From RPQJ01 sp963778185 (GTDB lineage Bacteria; Pseudomonadota; Gammaproteobacteria; Steroidobacterales; Steroidobacteraceae), in NCBI GenBank assembly GCA_963778185.1, contig CAVZTF010000003.1, positions 248,001 to 312,000 of the forward strand: a stretch of 64,000 nucleotides of DNA, read 5' to 3'. The notes below the pieces were generated by a model. The model did no database searches. It worked only from the letters and a program-made list of their open reading frames with translations, and was not told the origin of the DNA. Shown here one piece after another: positions 24,472-33,230 of the stretch. The position numbers were made by a program, and so were the translations under genes. Positions within the stretch are counted from its first letter, which is position 1. Each line of letters starts with the position of its first letter.

Positions 24472-24735
24472 TCAGTTCGTCGCGGGATCCACGAACACGT
24501 GCATCCGCTGGGCCTCGCCCTTGCGGCGGAATTTCACGGTGCCGTCGGTGAGCGCGAACAGGGTGTGGTCCGTGCCGACGCCCACGTTGTCGCCCGCGCG
24601 ATACTGGGTGCCGCGCTGGCGGACGAGGATGTTGCCCGCCACCACGCGCTGGCCGCCGAACTTCTTCAGGCCCAGTCGCTTGCTCTCTGAATCGCGGCCG
24701 TTCTTGGTACTGCCGCCTGCCTTCTTATGTGCCAT
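24472..24735 (-). CDS. rpmA: 50S ribosomal protein L27
   Basis: This 87-residue protein (MAHKKAGGSTKNGRDSESKR) lies near the peptidyl transferase centre with its N-terminus reaching the tRNA CCA ends. It begins directly as MAHKKAGG, with none of the cleavable N-terminal extension known from Firmicutes. It is 27 bp after rplU. Confidence 0.98.
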   Translation of the reverse strand: MAHKKAGGSTKNGRDSESKRLGLKKFGGQRVVAGNILVRQRGTQYRAGDNVGVGTDHTLFALTDGTVKFRRKGEAQRMHVFVDPATN

Positions 24736-24762
24736 GGCTAGACTCCTCCAGGGGACCCGGGC

Positions 24763-25074
24763 TCAGCCCGCGATGCCCGTGATCTTGACTTCGGTGTACT
24801 GCTGCCGGTGCGTGCCCTGGCGCAGGTAGTGCTTGCGACGGCGGAACTTGACGATCGTCACCTTGTCGCTCTTGCCGTGCGCCTGCACGGTGCCCGTGAC
24901 CTTGCTGCCCGCGACGTAGGGCTTGCCGACCTTGATGTCGGCGCCCTGGCCCACGACCAGCACCTTGTCGAACTCGACCGCGGCGCCCGGCTCGGCCGGG
25001 AGCTTCTCGAAACGCACCACGTCGCCTTCGGCGACACGGTACTGCTTGCCGCCCGTCGCAATGACCGCGTACAT
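24763..25074 (-). CDS. rplU: 50S ribosomal protein L21
   Basis: This 103-residue large-subunit protein binds 23S rRNA. The start MYAVIATGGKQYRV and the C-terminal RRKHYLRQGTHRQQYTEVKI are diagnostic. First gene of rplU-rpmA-obgE, and divergent from ispB across 161 bp. Confidence 0.98.
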   Translation of the reverse strand: MYAVIATGGKQYRVAEGDVVRFEKLPAEPGAAVEFDKVLVVGQGADIKVGKPYVAGSKVTGTVQAHGKSDKVTIVKFRRRKHYLRQGTHRQQYTEVKITGIAG

Positions 25075-25235
25075 ATCCTTGGAACTCCACTGGGGCCGGG
25101 GCTGGCCCGGCAGAAAGACGCGGAAGTTTACGGGTCCCGGCCGGCCGAATCAAGCGCTTAGGCTCAATCCGGCATTCCCTCGCCCCGGGCGTCCGGGTAC
25201 CATGCGCCGTCATTTTTCGGGGGCCCAGGACGGGA

Positions 25236-26204
25236 ATGCAACTCGAACGCATCAGGGAGCCGGTGGCGGACGATTTGCGCCGCCTCGACCAGCTCATCGT
25301 CGAGCGCCTCGCGAGCGACGTGGTGCTGGTAAACCAGGTCTCCCAGTACATCATCGGCGCCGGGGGCAAGCGCCTGCGTCCCCTCAGCGTGCTGCTGGCC
25401 GCGCGGGCCTGCGGGTACCAGGGCGTGCTGCACGTCGAGGCCGCGGCGGTCATCGAGTTCATCCACACGGCCACCCTGCTCCACGACGACGTCGTGGACG
25501 GCTCCGACCTGCGCCGCGGGCGCGACACCGCCAACCACGTGTTCGGCAACGAAGCGAGCGTGCTGGTGGGCGACTACCTGTATTCCAGGGCTTTCCAGAT
25601 GATGGTGGGCCTGGGCGACATGCGCATCCAGTCGATCATGGCCGACGCGACCAACACCATCTCCATGGGCGAAGTGTTGCAGCTCATGAATGCCCATGAC
25701 CCGGACACCACCGAGGAGAGCTACCTCGAGGTCATCTACCGCAAGACGGCCAAGCTGTTCGAGGCGGGCACGCAGGTGGCGGCGATCCTGGCTGGCGCCC
25801 CGCCCGCGATCGAGCAGGCCATGGTCGACTTCGGCCGGCATCTCGGCACGGCGTTCCAGCTGGTGGACGACGCCCTCGACTACCGGGCCAACCGCGAGGA
25901 ACTCGGCAAGAACCTCGGCGACGACCTCGCCGAGGGCAAGCCGACCCTGCCGCTGATCTACGCCATGGCCCATTCCTCCCTCGATGACACGGCCCGGCTG
26001 CGCATCGCGGTCGAGAACGGCGGGCTCGAGGATCTCGAGGCCATCACCCGCACGATTGAATCGTCGGGGGGCCTTGAGTACACTGCCCGGCTCGCGCAGC
26101 GCGAGAAGGACCTCGCGATCGAGGCCCTGGGCCGGCTACCCGAGTCGGCGCACAGACAGGCGCTTCAGGCGCTGGCGGAGTTCGCGGTCGGACGCTCGTT
26201 CTGA
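25236..26204 (+). CDS. ispB: Octaprenyl (polyprenyl) diphosphate synthase
   Basis: This 322-residue trans-polyprenyl synthase elongates farnesyl diphosphate with IPP to make the ubiquinone side chain. Both aspartate-rich motifs are present: LLHDDVVD (D84, D85, D88) and LVDDALDY (D211, D212, D215), with GGKRLRP at 44-50. The chain length cannot be read with certainty; octaprenyl is inferred from the conserved position divergent from rplU, as in E. coli. The downstream tRNA-Pro begins 25 bp after the stop. Confidence 0.95.
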   Translation: MQLERIREPVADDLRRLDQLIVERLASDVVLVNQVSQYIIGAGGKRLRPLSVLLAARACGYQGVLHVEAAAVIEFIHTATLLHDDVVDGSDLRRGRDTANHVFGNEASVLVGDYLYSRAFQMMVGLGDMRIQSIMADATNTISMGEVLQLMNAHDPDTTEESYLEVIYRKTAKLFEAGTQVAAILAGAPPAIEQAMVDFGRHLGTAFQLVDDALDYRANREELGKNLGDDLAEGKPTLPLIYAMAHSSLDDTARLRIAVENGGLEDLEAITRTIESSGGLEYTARLAQREKDLAIEALGRLPESAHRQALQALAEFAVGRSF

Positions 26205-26229
26205 CCCGGGCCCGCGGAAGATTCGGCGA

Positions 26230-26306
26230 CGGGATGTAGCTCAGCCTGGTAGAGCACTACGTTCGGGACGTAGGAGTCGAAGGTTCAAATCCTTTCATCC
26301 CGACCA
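26230..26306 (+). tRNA. tRNA-Pro (anticodon CGG)
   Basis: A 77-nt tRNA: acceptor CGGGATG/CATCCCG, D-arm AGCTCAGCCTGGTAGAGC, anticodon stem CTACG/CGTAG enclosing CGG, T-arm with GGTTCAAATCC, and encoded CCA. Its last 22 bases overlap, on the opposite strand, the 3' end of the CNNM-family gene. Confidence 0.95.
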
Positions 26307-27604
26307 CTCTCCTCCGGGCGCGGACTCACCAGCACCTTGTCCACCCGCCGCCCGTCCATGTCCACCACCTCGAACCTGAGCCCGTTCCAGGTGAATTGAT
26401 CGGTCACCTGTGGAATGCGCCCCATCTGGTGCAGCACGAAGCCGGCGACCGTGGTGAACTCGTGCGTGTCCTGCCCGGGCAATGGCCCGAGGTCGAGGGC
26501 GTCCTGCAGGTGCTCGACCGGCAGGCCGCCGTCCACCAGCCACGAACCGTCGTCGCGGCGGCGGATGCCGAGTTCGTCCGCCGCACCGGCGAGGCCGATC
26601 TCGCCGACGATGGCATCGAGCAGGTCGGAACGCGTGACCAGGCCCTGCACCTCCCCGTACTCGTCGGCGACCAGCGCGTGGTGCACTCCCTGCTCGCGGA
26701 AGGTCTCGAGCAGCGAGGTCGTCGTGGCGGTCTCGGGCACCAGCAGCGGCAAGCGCGTTCGCGCCGCGATGTCGAGCGGCTTGCCTTTCACCAGGTCGGC
26801 GAGCAGTTCCGAGGCCTCTGCGACGCCAACGAGATTGTCGGTGCCGCCGCGGCACACGATCAGGCGATTGTGCGGAGCCGTGGCGACGCGATCCCGCACA
26901 TCGACGTCGGGATCGTCCAGGTCGATCACGTAGAAGTCCTGCCGGGGCGTCATGATGCTCGTCACCCGCCGCTCGTCCAGCCGCAGCACGTTGGTCACCA
27001 GAGTCTGCTCGGTCGCGTGGAACACGCCGGCCTCGGCGCCCTGTTCCATCAGCACGGCAATCTCCTCGTCCGTGACCGGGGGCCCGCGGTCGCCCCGCCC
27101 CGGCACGAGTGCCAGCACCGCGTCGCTCGACCGCGTCAGGAGCCACACGAGAGGTTGCGCAATGCGCGACAGCCAGTTCATCGGCGGCGCGACGACGAGT
27201 GCCACCTTCTCGGGCGCGAACAATGCCAGGCGCTTCGGCACCAGTTCGCCCATCACCACCGACAGGTAGGTGATCAACACGACGGCTATGGCCAGCCCGA
27301 TCCCCTGCGCATTAGGCGCAAGTGCTGCGTATTGCGCGGCCCAGGCGGCGATGGGGTCTGCGACCAGGGACTCTCCGACCGCACCGCTCAGGACGCCGAC
27401 CGCGGTAATGCCCACCTGTACGGTCGAGAGGAACCGCGAGGGTTCCTTGTGCAGCGCCAGGGCCGCGCTCGCGCCGCGGCGACTCTCGTCCGCGAACTGC
27501 TGCAGCCGGGCGTGCCGCGATGTGACGACCGCCATCTCCGAAAGCGAGAACAGTCCGTTCAGGGCGACCAGGATCAGGATCAATGTGATGTCCATGCCGG
27601 CCAT
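26285..27604 (-). CDS. HlyC/CorC (CNNM) family transporter-like protein
   Basis: This 439-residue membrane protein has an N-terminal DUF21/CNNM domain with about four hydrophobic segments (residues 1-160; the TYLSVVMGELVPKRLAL motif is typical). A CBS pair follows (about 205-325, with ILLADEYG-like HALVADEYGEVQGLVTRSDL), then a CorC_HlyC C-terminal domain (about 340-430). Relatives take part in magnesium or cobalt efflux or homeostasis. The start is ATG 27604; an ATG three codons later is equally possible. The final codons and stop are read from the antisense of the tRNA-Pro T-arm and acceptor. Confidence 0.9.
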   Translation of the reverse strand: MAGMDITLILILVALNGLFSLSEMAVVTSRHARLQQFADESRRGASAALALHKEPSRFLSTVQVGITAVGVLSGAVGESLVADPIAAWAAQYAALAPNAQGIGLAIAVVLITYLSVVMGELVPKRLALFAPEKVALVVAPPMNWLSRIAQPLVWLLTRSSDAVLALVPGRGDRGPPVTDEEIAVLMEQGAEAGVFHATEQTLVTNVLRLDERRVTSIMTPRQDFYVIDLDDPDVDVRDRVATAPHNRLIVCRGGTDNLVGVAEASELLADLVKGKPLDIAARTRLPLLVPETATTTSLLETFREQGVHHALVADEYGEVQGLVTRSDLLDAIVGEIGLAGAADELGIRRRDDGSWLVDGGLPVEHLQDALDLGPLPGQDTHEFTTVAGFVLHQMGRIPQVTDQFTWNGLRFEVVDMDGRRVDKVLVSPRPEESGRDERI

Positions 27605-27660
27605 GATACCGGCGCGCTATGCTCTCGCCTGCGCACAAGCCGGCCTCACGGAAGACACCG

Positions 27661-28671
27661 ATGCCCTCCACCCACCGCCGCATGGTCCTCGCCAGCCGCC
27701 CGCAAGGCCGGGTGACCCCCGACAATTTCCGCCTGGAGGAGGTCCCGCTGCCCGAACCTGGCCCGGGCCAGGTGCTGGTTCGCAACCACTACCTGTCGCT
27801 CGATCCGTACATGCGCGGCCGCATGGATGACGCGAAGTCCTACGCCGAGTCGCAGAAAATCGGCGCGACGATGGTCGGCGGAACCGTGGGCGTGGTCGAG
27901 GCCTCTCGTCACGCGGACTTCGCCGTCGGACAGTCGGTGGTCGGGATGCTCGGCTGGCAGGAGTACGGTCTTGCGGACGCCTCGGGCCTGATGAAAGTCG
28001 ACGCGAAGGCCGTGCCTCTCTCCGTCTACCTGGGATCCGTCGGCATGCCGGGCGTCACGGCATGGTACGGCCTGAACCGGATCTGCGAGCCCAAGGCAGG
28101 CGAGACCGTGCTCGTCTCGGCGGCGAGCGGTGCAGTCGGCAGCGTCGTGGGCCAGCTCGCCAAGGCGGCGGGTTGCCGCGCGGTCGGCATCGCGGGCGGC
28201 CAGGAGAAGTGCGAGTACGTGGTGTCCGAGCTGGGCTTCGATGCCTGCATCGATCATCGCGCCCATGCCGACGTGAAATCGATGGTGGCCGCGCTGCGCA
28301 GGGCGGCGCCGGACGGCGTGGACGGGCTCTTCGAGAACGTGGGCGGCATCTGTCTCGACTCGGCGCTCGCCTGCATGAACCCGTTCGGTCGTGTCGCGCT
28401 GTGCGGCATGATCTCGGGCTACGACGGCCAGGACATTTCCATCCACAACGTGCGAGCGCTGCTCGTCCTGCGGCTGAAGCTGCAGGGATTCATCGTGAGC
28501 GACCACATGGGGGCCTGGCCGCAGGCGCTGGCGGAACTCGGCCGCGGCGTCGCGACCGGCCGCATCAAGTACCGCGAATCGATCGCCCAGGGGCTCGAGT
28601 CCGCCCCCGAGGCATTCATCGGCATGCTGCAGGGCCGGAACTTCGGCAAGCAGCTGGTGAAGCTCGTCTGA
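27661..28671 (+). CDS. NADP-dependent medium-chain oxidoreductase (CurA/YncB type)
   Basis: This 336-residue zinc-free MDR-family reductase acts on 2-alkenals or related enones with NADPH. LSLDPYMRGRM at 46-54 and the nucleotide-binding loop SAASGAVGSVVGQ at 153-165 identify the leukotriene B4 dehydrogenase/CurA branch. The ATG at 27661 fits the family start (STHRRMVLASRPQG). Its stop TGA shares its last base with the ATG of the following NUDIX gene, so the two form an operon. Confidence 0.9.
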   Translation: MPSTHRRMVLASRPQGRVTPDNFRLEEVPLPEPGPGQVLVRNHYLSLDPYMRGRMDDAKSYAESQKIGATMVGGTVGVVEASRHADFAVGQSVVGMLGWQEYGLADASGLMKVDAKAVPLSVYLGSVGMPGVTAWYGLNRICEPKAGETVLVSAASGAVGSVVGQLAKAAGCRAVGIAGGQEKCEYVVSELGFDACIDHRAHADVKSMVAALRRAAPDGVDGLFENVGGICLDSALACMNPFGRVALCGMISGYDGQDISIHNVRALLVLRLKLQGFIVSDHMGAWPQALAELGRGVATGRIKYRESIAQGLESAPEAFIGMLQGRNFGKQLVKLV

Positions 28672-29564
28672 TGCGGCAGGCCGCGACGGTACTGCTGCTG
28701 CGTGAGCAACGGGACGGGATCGAGGTCCTGATGATGCGCCGTGCCGCGGCGCTCTCGTTCATGGGCGGTCTCTGGGTGTTTCCGGGCGGCCGCATGGAGC
28801 CTGTCGATCAATCCGCCGAGGCGCTCGCGCGGGTTCCGCCCGACGCGCGCGAGATGTGTGGCGACCGCCTTCGCTCACCCGCAGGCGAGCGCCTCCCGTT
28901 CGAGCACGCCCTGGGCCTGCATGTCTGCGCCTGCCGCGAGACTTTCGAGGAGGCCGGCGTGCTGCTGGCGCGCGAGGCAGGCGGCCACCCCTGCGATCCC
29001 ACTCGGGTCGCGCGACTGCAGCCCCGTCGCGCGGAGATCGTCGCCGACCCTGCGTCGTTCACGCGGATGCTGGTGGAGGAAGACCTGTTCCTCGACATCG
29101 GGCCGCTCGTCTACTGGTCCCACTGGATCACACCGTCACTGGAACCGAAGCGCTTCGACACGCGTTTCTTCGTGGTGCCGCTGCCGGACGGGCAGGCGGC
29201 GCAGGCCGACCTCTCGGAACTCATCGAGCACGCATGGATCAACCCGGCGACCGCAGCCGAGGCCCTGGAGCGTGGGGACATCAAGGTGCCGCCCCCCACG
29301 CTGCTCACGCTGGAAGACCTGCGCGACAGCTATACCGAGAACGGCAGCCTGCAAGCGATGCTGTCCGCCGAGAGCCCCCGGCCAACCCCGGCCGTCATGC
29401 CGCGGATCGAGCTGCGCGCGCACGAATTCCGCATCGTCATGCCGTGGGATCCGGGGTACGGGCAGGTTGCCGGCGAGGGCTGCCCGATCGCGCAGGATTT
29501 CCCGCCGCATTTCTCGCGGCGTCGCTCGATCCTCACGGCCACGCGCAACGGCGGGAGCCGCTGA
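28671..29564 (+). CDS. NUDIX hydrolase, NUDT19-like
   Basis: This 297-residue nucleoside-diphosphate-linked hydrolase has a NUDIX box split by an insertion of roughly 45 residues. WVFPGGRMEP (35-44) precedes it and RETFEEAGV (89-97) follows. Such an insertion characterises the NUDT7/NUDT19 group of CoA or acyl-CoA diphosphatases, so CoA-type substrates are a reasonable guess. It is translationally linked to the enone reductase upstream (TGATG). Confidence 0.85.
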   Translation: MRQAATVLLLREQRDGIEVLMMRRAAALSFMGGLWVFPGGRMEPVDQSAEALARVPPDAREMCGDRLRSPAGERLPFEHALGLHVCACRETFEEAGVLLAREAGGHPCDPTRVARLQPRRAEIVADPASFTRMLVEEDLFLDIGPLVYWSHWITPSLEPKRFDTRFFVVPLPDGQAAQADLSELIEHAWINPATAAEALERGDIKVPPPTLLTLEDLRDSYTENGSLQAMLSAESPRPTPAVMPRIELRAHEFRIVMPWDPGYGQVAGEGCPIAQDFPPHFSRRRSILTATRNGGSR

Positions 29565-29570
29565 AAGAAC

Positions 29571-29600
29571 AAGGCCCCGGACGCGGTGCGCCGGGGCCTT
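29571..29600. terminator. Hairpin terminator between convergent genes
   Basis: A ten-base-pair perfect stem (AAGGCCCCGG / CCGGGGCCTT) with a ten-base loop, six bases after the NUDIX stop and 38 before the end of the convergent histone-like gene. There is no long T-run on either strand. Stem identical to that at 24423-24447. Confidence 0.6.
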
Positions 29601-29638
29601 GCATGCCGTCCGCGACGGGACGGTCGATCCGCAACGTC

Positions 29639-30241
29639 TTACTTGGATTGGCCCGGAATCACGCTCTCGACGGCGCTCTCGACGGCGTCGCTGGCTTTCT
29701 GGAACAGGTCCTTGGCCGAATCCACGACCGTAGTCACGGTCTTCTCGGCCGAGTCCTGGGCCTTGCCGACCATCGTCTCGGCCTGCTTGGTGGTGGCCGC
29801 GGCCTGCTTCTTCATGGCCGCCACGGTCTTCGAGACCTGCTTCTCGGCCTTCGCAACGGCCTTCTGCGCCTTCGGAGGCATCTTCTTCACGGCCTTGCGG
29901 ACCGCTGCACGGGCACGCGCCGGCGCCTTCCTGACCGCAGCGCGCATGGACGCGACCTGCTTCTGGGCCCGTGACGGGGCCTTCTTGACCGACCTGCGGA
30001 CGGCGACCTTGGCCTTGGCGACCTTCCTGCGAACCACCTTCGCCTTCGCCTTGACCTTTGCCTTGACCTTTGCCTTGGCCTTGGGCGCTTCCTTCTTGGC
30101 CTTGCGCTTCAGGTCGGCCCCGTGGGCGCGCTTGTAGCTCTGGATGTCCTTGATGCGGCCCTTCGCGTCCCTTTTCGCGTATAGCTTGGTGCCCTTGCTG
30201 CTGCGGTGCGTCGTACGACGCGCCTTCTTCTTCGCTGCCAT
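29639..30241 (-). CDS. Histone H1-like Lys/Ala-rich DNA-binding protein
   Basis: A 200-residue strongly basic protein. Residues 1-50 (GTKLYAKRDAKGRIKDIQSY, then KRAHGADLKRKAKKE) match a small conserved domain of unknown function. Residues 50-140 are a lysine/alanine-rich repeat (KAKVKAKVKAKAKV, VRKAPARARAAVRKAVKK) like AlgP/H1-type tails. The last 50 residues are less basic and predicted helical, ending in SVIPGQSK. A 12-bp DNA repeat (CCTTGACCTTTG on the plus strand, around 30049-30072) encodes part of the tail and may vary in copy number. Probably nucleoid-associated; no regulatory target is known. Confidence 0.75.
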   Translation of the reverse strand: MAAKKKARRTTHRSSKGTKLYAKRDAKGRIKDIQSYKRAHGADLKRKAKKEAPKAKAKVKAKVKAKAKVVRRKVAKAKVAVRRSVKKAPSRAQKQVASMRAAVRKAPARARAAVRKAVKKMPPKAQKAVAKAEKQVSKTVAAMKKQAAATTKQAETMVGKAQDSAEKTVTTVVDSAKDLFQKASDAVESAVESVIPGQSK

Positions 30242-30348
30242 TGAAACTCCCTCGCTGTTTGCGGGGCGCGGCGACGGCCGCGCATGCCATTTGCTCGCAA
30301 TGGACGCTAGTGCAGCGTCACGCGGGAGTCAACAAGGGAAAGCTGCAA

Positions 30349-33066
30349 TCAACCCGAGCCCTGCAGTCCCTGCGAGATGCCGTTCACCGAGGCGACGAGC
30401 GCGTCGAACATCTCGCGGTCGTGCCGGCCGCCCTCGCGCCAGCGCTGCAGGAGGTCCACCTGCGTCAGGTGGATGGGGTCCACGTAGGGATTGCGCAGCC
30501 GGATGGAGCGCTGCAGGGTGGGCTCGGAATCGAGCAAGCGCGCGCAGCCCTTGATCTGGAGCACGCGCTCGCGGGTGAGCGCGAACTGGTCGTTGATGGC
30601 CTCGGCGCAACGCGCATGCTCGGGCCGGGCCAGCCGGTCGTAGAAGGCTGCGATGTCCATGTCCGCCCGGGCGAGCATCATCTCGACGTCGTCGACCAGC
30701 GCCGTGAAAAACGGCCAGCGCCCGTACATCTCGCCCACGACCTCGGCGCCGTGCCGCTCCAGCGCCGTCGCCAGCCCCGTGCCCACGCCGTACCATCCCG
30801 GCAGCATGTGGCGGCTCTGCGACCAGGCGAACATCCAGGGTATCGGCCGCAGGGCCTCGATCGTCTCGCCGCCGTCGCGCGAGACTGGCCTCGAGCCGAT
30901 CTGCATGCGCTCGATGACGTCGATCGGAGTCACCGCACGGAAGTAATCGACGAATCCGGGATCCTCGTGCACCAGGGCGCGATACGCGTCCCGCGCCGAC
31001 GAGGCCAACGAGGCCATGGCCTCTCGCCACCTGTCCTCGACGCCATCGGAGCCGCGGTTGCCCGCGGTAATGAGCGCCACGGCGCTGACGCCCTGCTCGA
31101 AGGTCCGGCGCGCGATCGCACGCAGTCCGTACCGCTCGTTGATGCTCTCGCCCTGCTCGGTGACGCGCAGGCTCGCCTGCAGCGCGCCGGGGGGCATTCC
31201 GCGAACCAGCGTCTGGATACGCCCGCCCCCGCTGCTCGCGAAGCCACCCCGGCCATGGAATACCTGCAGCCGGACCCCCGCCGCGTCGCAGGCGGCGACC
31301 ATCGCTTCCTGTGCCTGCCGCAGCAGCCAGCGCGAAGTGGCGATGCCGGTCGACTTGTTGCTGTCGGCATACCCGACCATCACGACCTGCCGGTTGCCGC
31401 GCTCCGCGAGGTGCGCCCGGTACACCGGGTTCTCGAGCAACCTCCGGACGATGTCCCCCGCCCGCTCGAGCGCTTCCGCCGACTCGAACAGGGGCGCGAC
31501 GTCGAGCGGCACCTGGCCGCCCGAGCCTTCGGCCAGACCAGCCCAGCGCGCCAGCAGCAGGACGTCGAGGACGTCGTCAACGTCGTGGGCCATGCTGACG
31601 ACGTACGTGCCGACCGCCTGCGTTCCGAAGCGGTGACGGCAGTACTGTATGGCCTCGAAGACCCACAGCGAGCGCTTGCCCGCCGCGTCGTGCTCGTTCA
31701 CCGGCGACTCGTCGCGCGCGATCGCGTCGCACAGCCGCGCGATTCGCTCGCCGGGCGTCCGTCCGGCCCAGCCGTCCTCGCCCAGGCCGCGCCCGACAAC
31801 CTGCCGGTGCACCTCTGCGTTCTGGCGCACGTCGAGCGTCGCCAGGTGGAAGCGGAAGGTCCGCACGCGGCGCTGCAACCGGCGAACGTGGAACAGGCCG
31901 GCATTGCGGCCCCGGTGATCGATGAGGCTGCGGCAGATGAGTTCCAGGTCGTCCAGCAGCTGCATGGTCCGCTCGTACTGGCCGGAGCGACCTTCATAGG
32001 TCGCGCGCAGCCGCTCGGCTATCTGCCCGAGGAATACGCGGTAGGGCATGCGGTCGTGGCTGGCCGGCGTCGTGGTCCGGGCGGCGGGCACCAGGCTCTT
32101 GTACTGCTCGATGCGCGCGTTGAGCTCCGGCGAGACCCCGCAGCGGCTGGCACTCTGGCTCAGCTTCTCGGCCAGCAACTGCGTCTCGAGAAAGTACCGG
32201 TTGACGATGAGCTGGTGGTGCCGCAGGCAACTCTCGCGGATGGTCTTGGCGTGCACGTCCGGATGGCCGTCCATGTCGCCGCCGACCCAGGACCCGAAGA
32301 ACAGCATCTCCGGAACGCGGTGCCCACCGAGGTCGCCGAACACCCTGGCCAGGGCGCTCTCGACCTCTTCGTAGAAGCCGGGCATGACCTCGTAGATGAC
32401 CTCGACGAGGAAGAACAGCACGTGCTCGCGCTCGTCGGCGACCGTGAGCCGCTCGCGCGAGTTGTCCGCCGTCTGCCAGCCCGTCGTAAGTTCGGTCCGC
32501 ACCCGCTCGATGGTCGCCCGCCGTTCACCCGGCGTCAGGGACGGGTCGAGTTGCTCGATCAGGAGCCTCGCGATGCGCTGCTGCTGGCGCAGCAGCGTCC
32601 GGCGCGTGGACTCGGTGGGGTGCGCGGTAAAGACGGGCTCGATGCTGACCGCCTCGAGCATCGCAAGGACCTGCTCGAGCGTCATGCCCCGGTTGCGCAG
32701 CTTGGCGAAGCACTCCTCCAGTCCACCTGGCTGGGGCGTGCCGCTTTCGATCATGTACTGCCGTCGGCGGCGAACCCGGTGGACTTTCTCCGCCAGGTTC
32801 ACCATCTGGAACCAGCAGGAGAAGGCGCGGATCAGGTCGCGGGCCTCGGCCGGGCTGCGCCCGCGCGTGCGGACGACCAGTTGCACGCTCTCGTCCGGGT
32901 CACCCTGGCGTCGGCCGATCGCGGCCTGGCGGTCGCCCTCCACGGCGTCGAACAGATCCTGCCCGCACTGGTCCTTGATCACCTCGCCGACGAGGTTGCC
33001 AAGCGCATGGACGTCGTCGCGCAGCGCGGCGTCCTTGAGCGGGAAGAAGATGCCTTTGCGGGCCAT
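30349..33066 (-). CDS. ppc: Phosphoenolpyruvate carboxylase with altered catalytic loop
   Basis: This 905-residue PEPC-family enzyme would make oxaloacetate from PEP and bicarbonate. Conserved are VFTAHPTEST (catalytic H149), GYADSNKS with K571, FHGRGG (H604, R606) and the arginines of GSRPVSRDG and LRPIPWMFAW. The glycine loop reads FHGRGGFASSGGGR. By counting against the E. coli protein, S612 replaces the normally invariant arginine (E. coli R587). The C-terminus QGLQGSG also differs from the usual RNTG. Start ATG 33066. It may be a normal but divergent enzyme, one with changed activity (for example bicarbonate-dependent PEP hydrolysis), or contain a sequence error at one base. Confidence 0.9.
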   Translation of the reverse strand: MARKGIFFPLKDAALRDDVHALGNLVGEVIKDQCGQDLFDAVEGDRQAAIGRRQGDPDESVQLVVRTRGRSPAEARDLIRAFSCWFQMVNLAEKVHRVRRRRQYMIESGTPQPGGLEECFAKLRNRGMTLEQVLAMLEAVSIEPVFTAHPTESTRRTLLRQQQRIARLLIEQLDPSLTPGERRATIERVRTELTTGWQTADNSRERLTVADEREHVLFFLVEVIYEVMPGFYEEVESALARVFGDLGGHRVPEMLFFGSWVGGDMDGHPDVHAKTIRESCLRHHQLIVNRYFLETQLLAEKLSQSASRCGVSPELNARIEQYKSLVPAARTTTPASHDRMPYRVFLGQIAERLRATYEGRSGQYERTMQLLDDLELICRSLIDHRGRNAGLFHVRRLQRRVRTFRFHLATLDVRQNAEVHRQVVGRGLGEDGWAGRTPGERIARLCDAIARDESPVNEHDAAGKRSLWVFEAIQYCRHRFGTQAVGTYVVSMAHDVDDVLDVLLLARWAGLAEGSGGQVPLDVAPLFESAEALERAGDIVRRLLENPVYRAHLAERGNRQVVMVGYADSNKSTGIATSRWLLRQAQEAMVAACDAAGVRLQVFHGRGGFASSGGGRIQTLVRGMPPGALQASLRVTEQGESINERYGLRAIARRTFEQGVSAVALITAGNRGSDGVEDRWREAMASLASSARDAYRALVHEDPGFVDYFRAVTPIDVIERMQIGSRPVSRDGGETIEALRPIPWMFAWSQSRHMLPGWYGVGTGLATALERHGAEVVGEMYGRWPFFTALVDDVEMMLARADMDIAAFYDRLARPEHARCAEAINDQFALTRERVLQIKGCARLLDSEPTLQRSIRLRNPYVDPIHLTQVDLLQRWREGGRHDREMFDALVASVNGISQGLQGSG

Positions 33067-33230
33067 GGCCGCCGGTGGGTTGATCAGGCGAAAGGTCGGG
33101 CGCGAATCCTAGCAGAGGCGCGGGCTTGCGCGCCCCAGGCGTGGGCATCGGCGCCGTTGTTCCCAGCGCGTTCGACAGTGTAAAACATCACACCGCGCCG
33201 CGTGCGCGGCTGTCGCAACAAGGCGCCATC

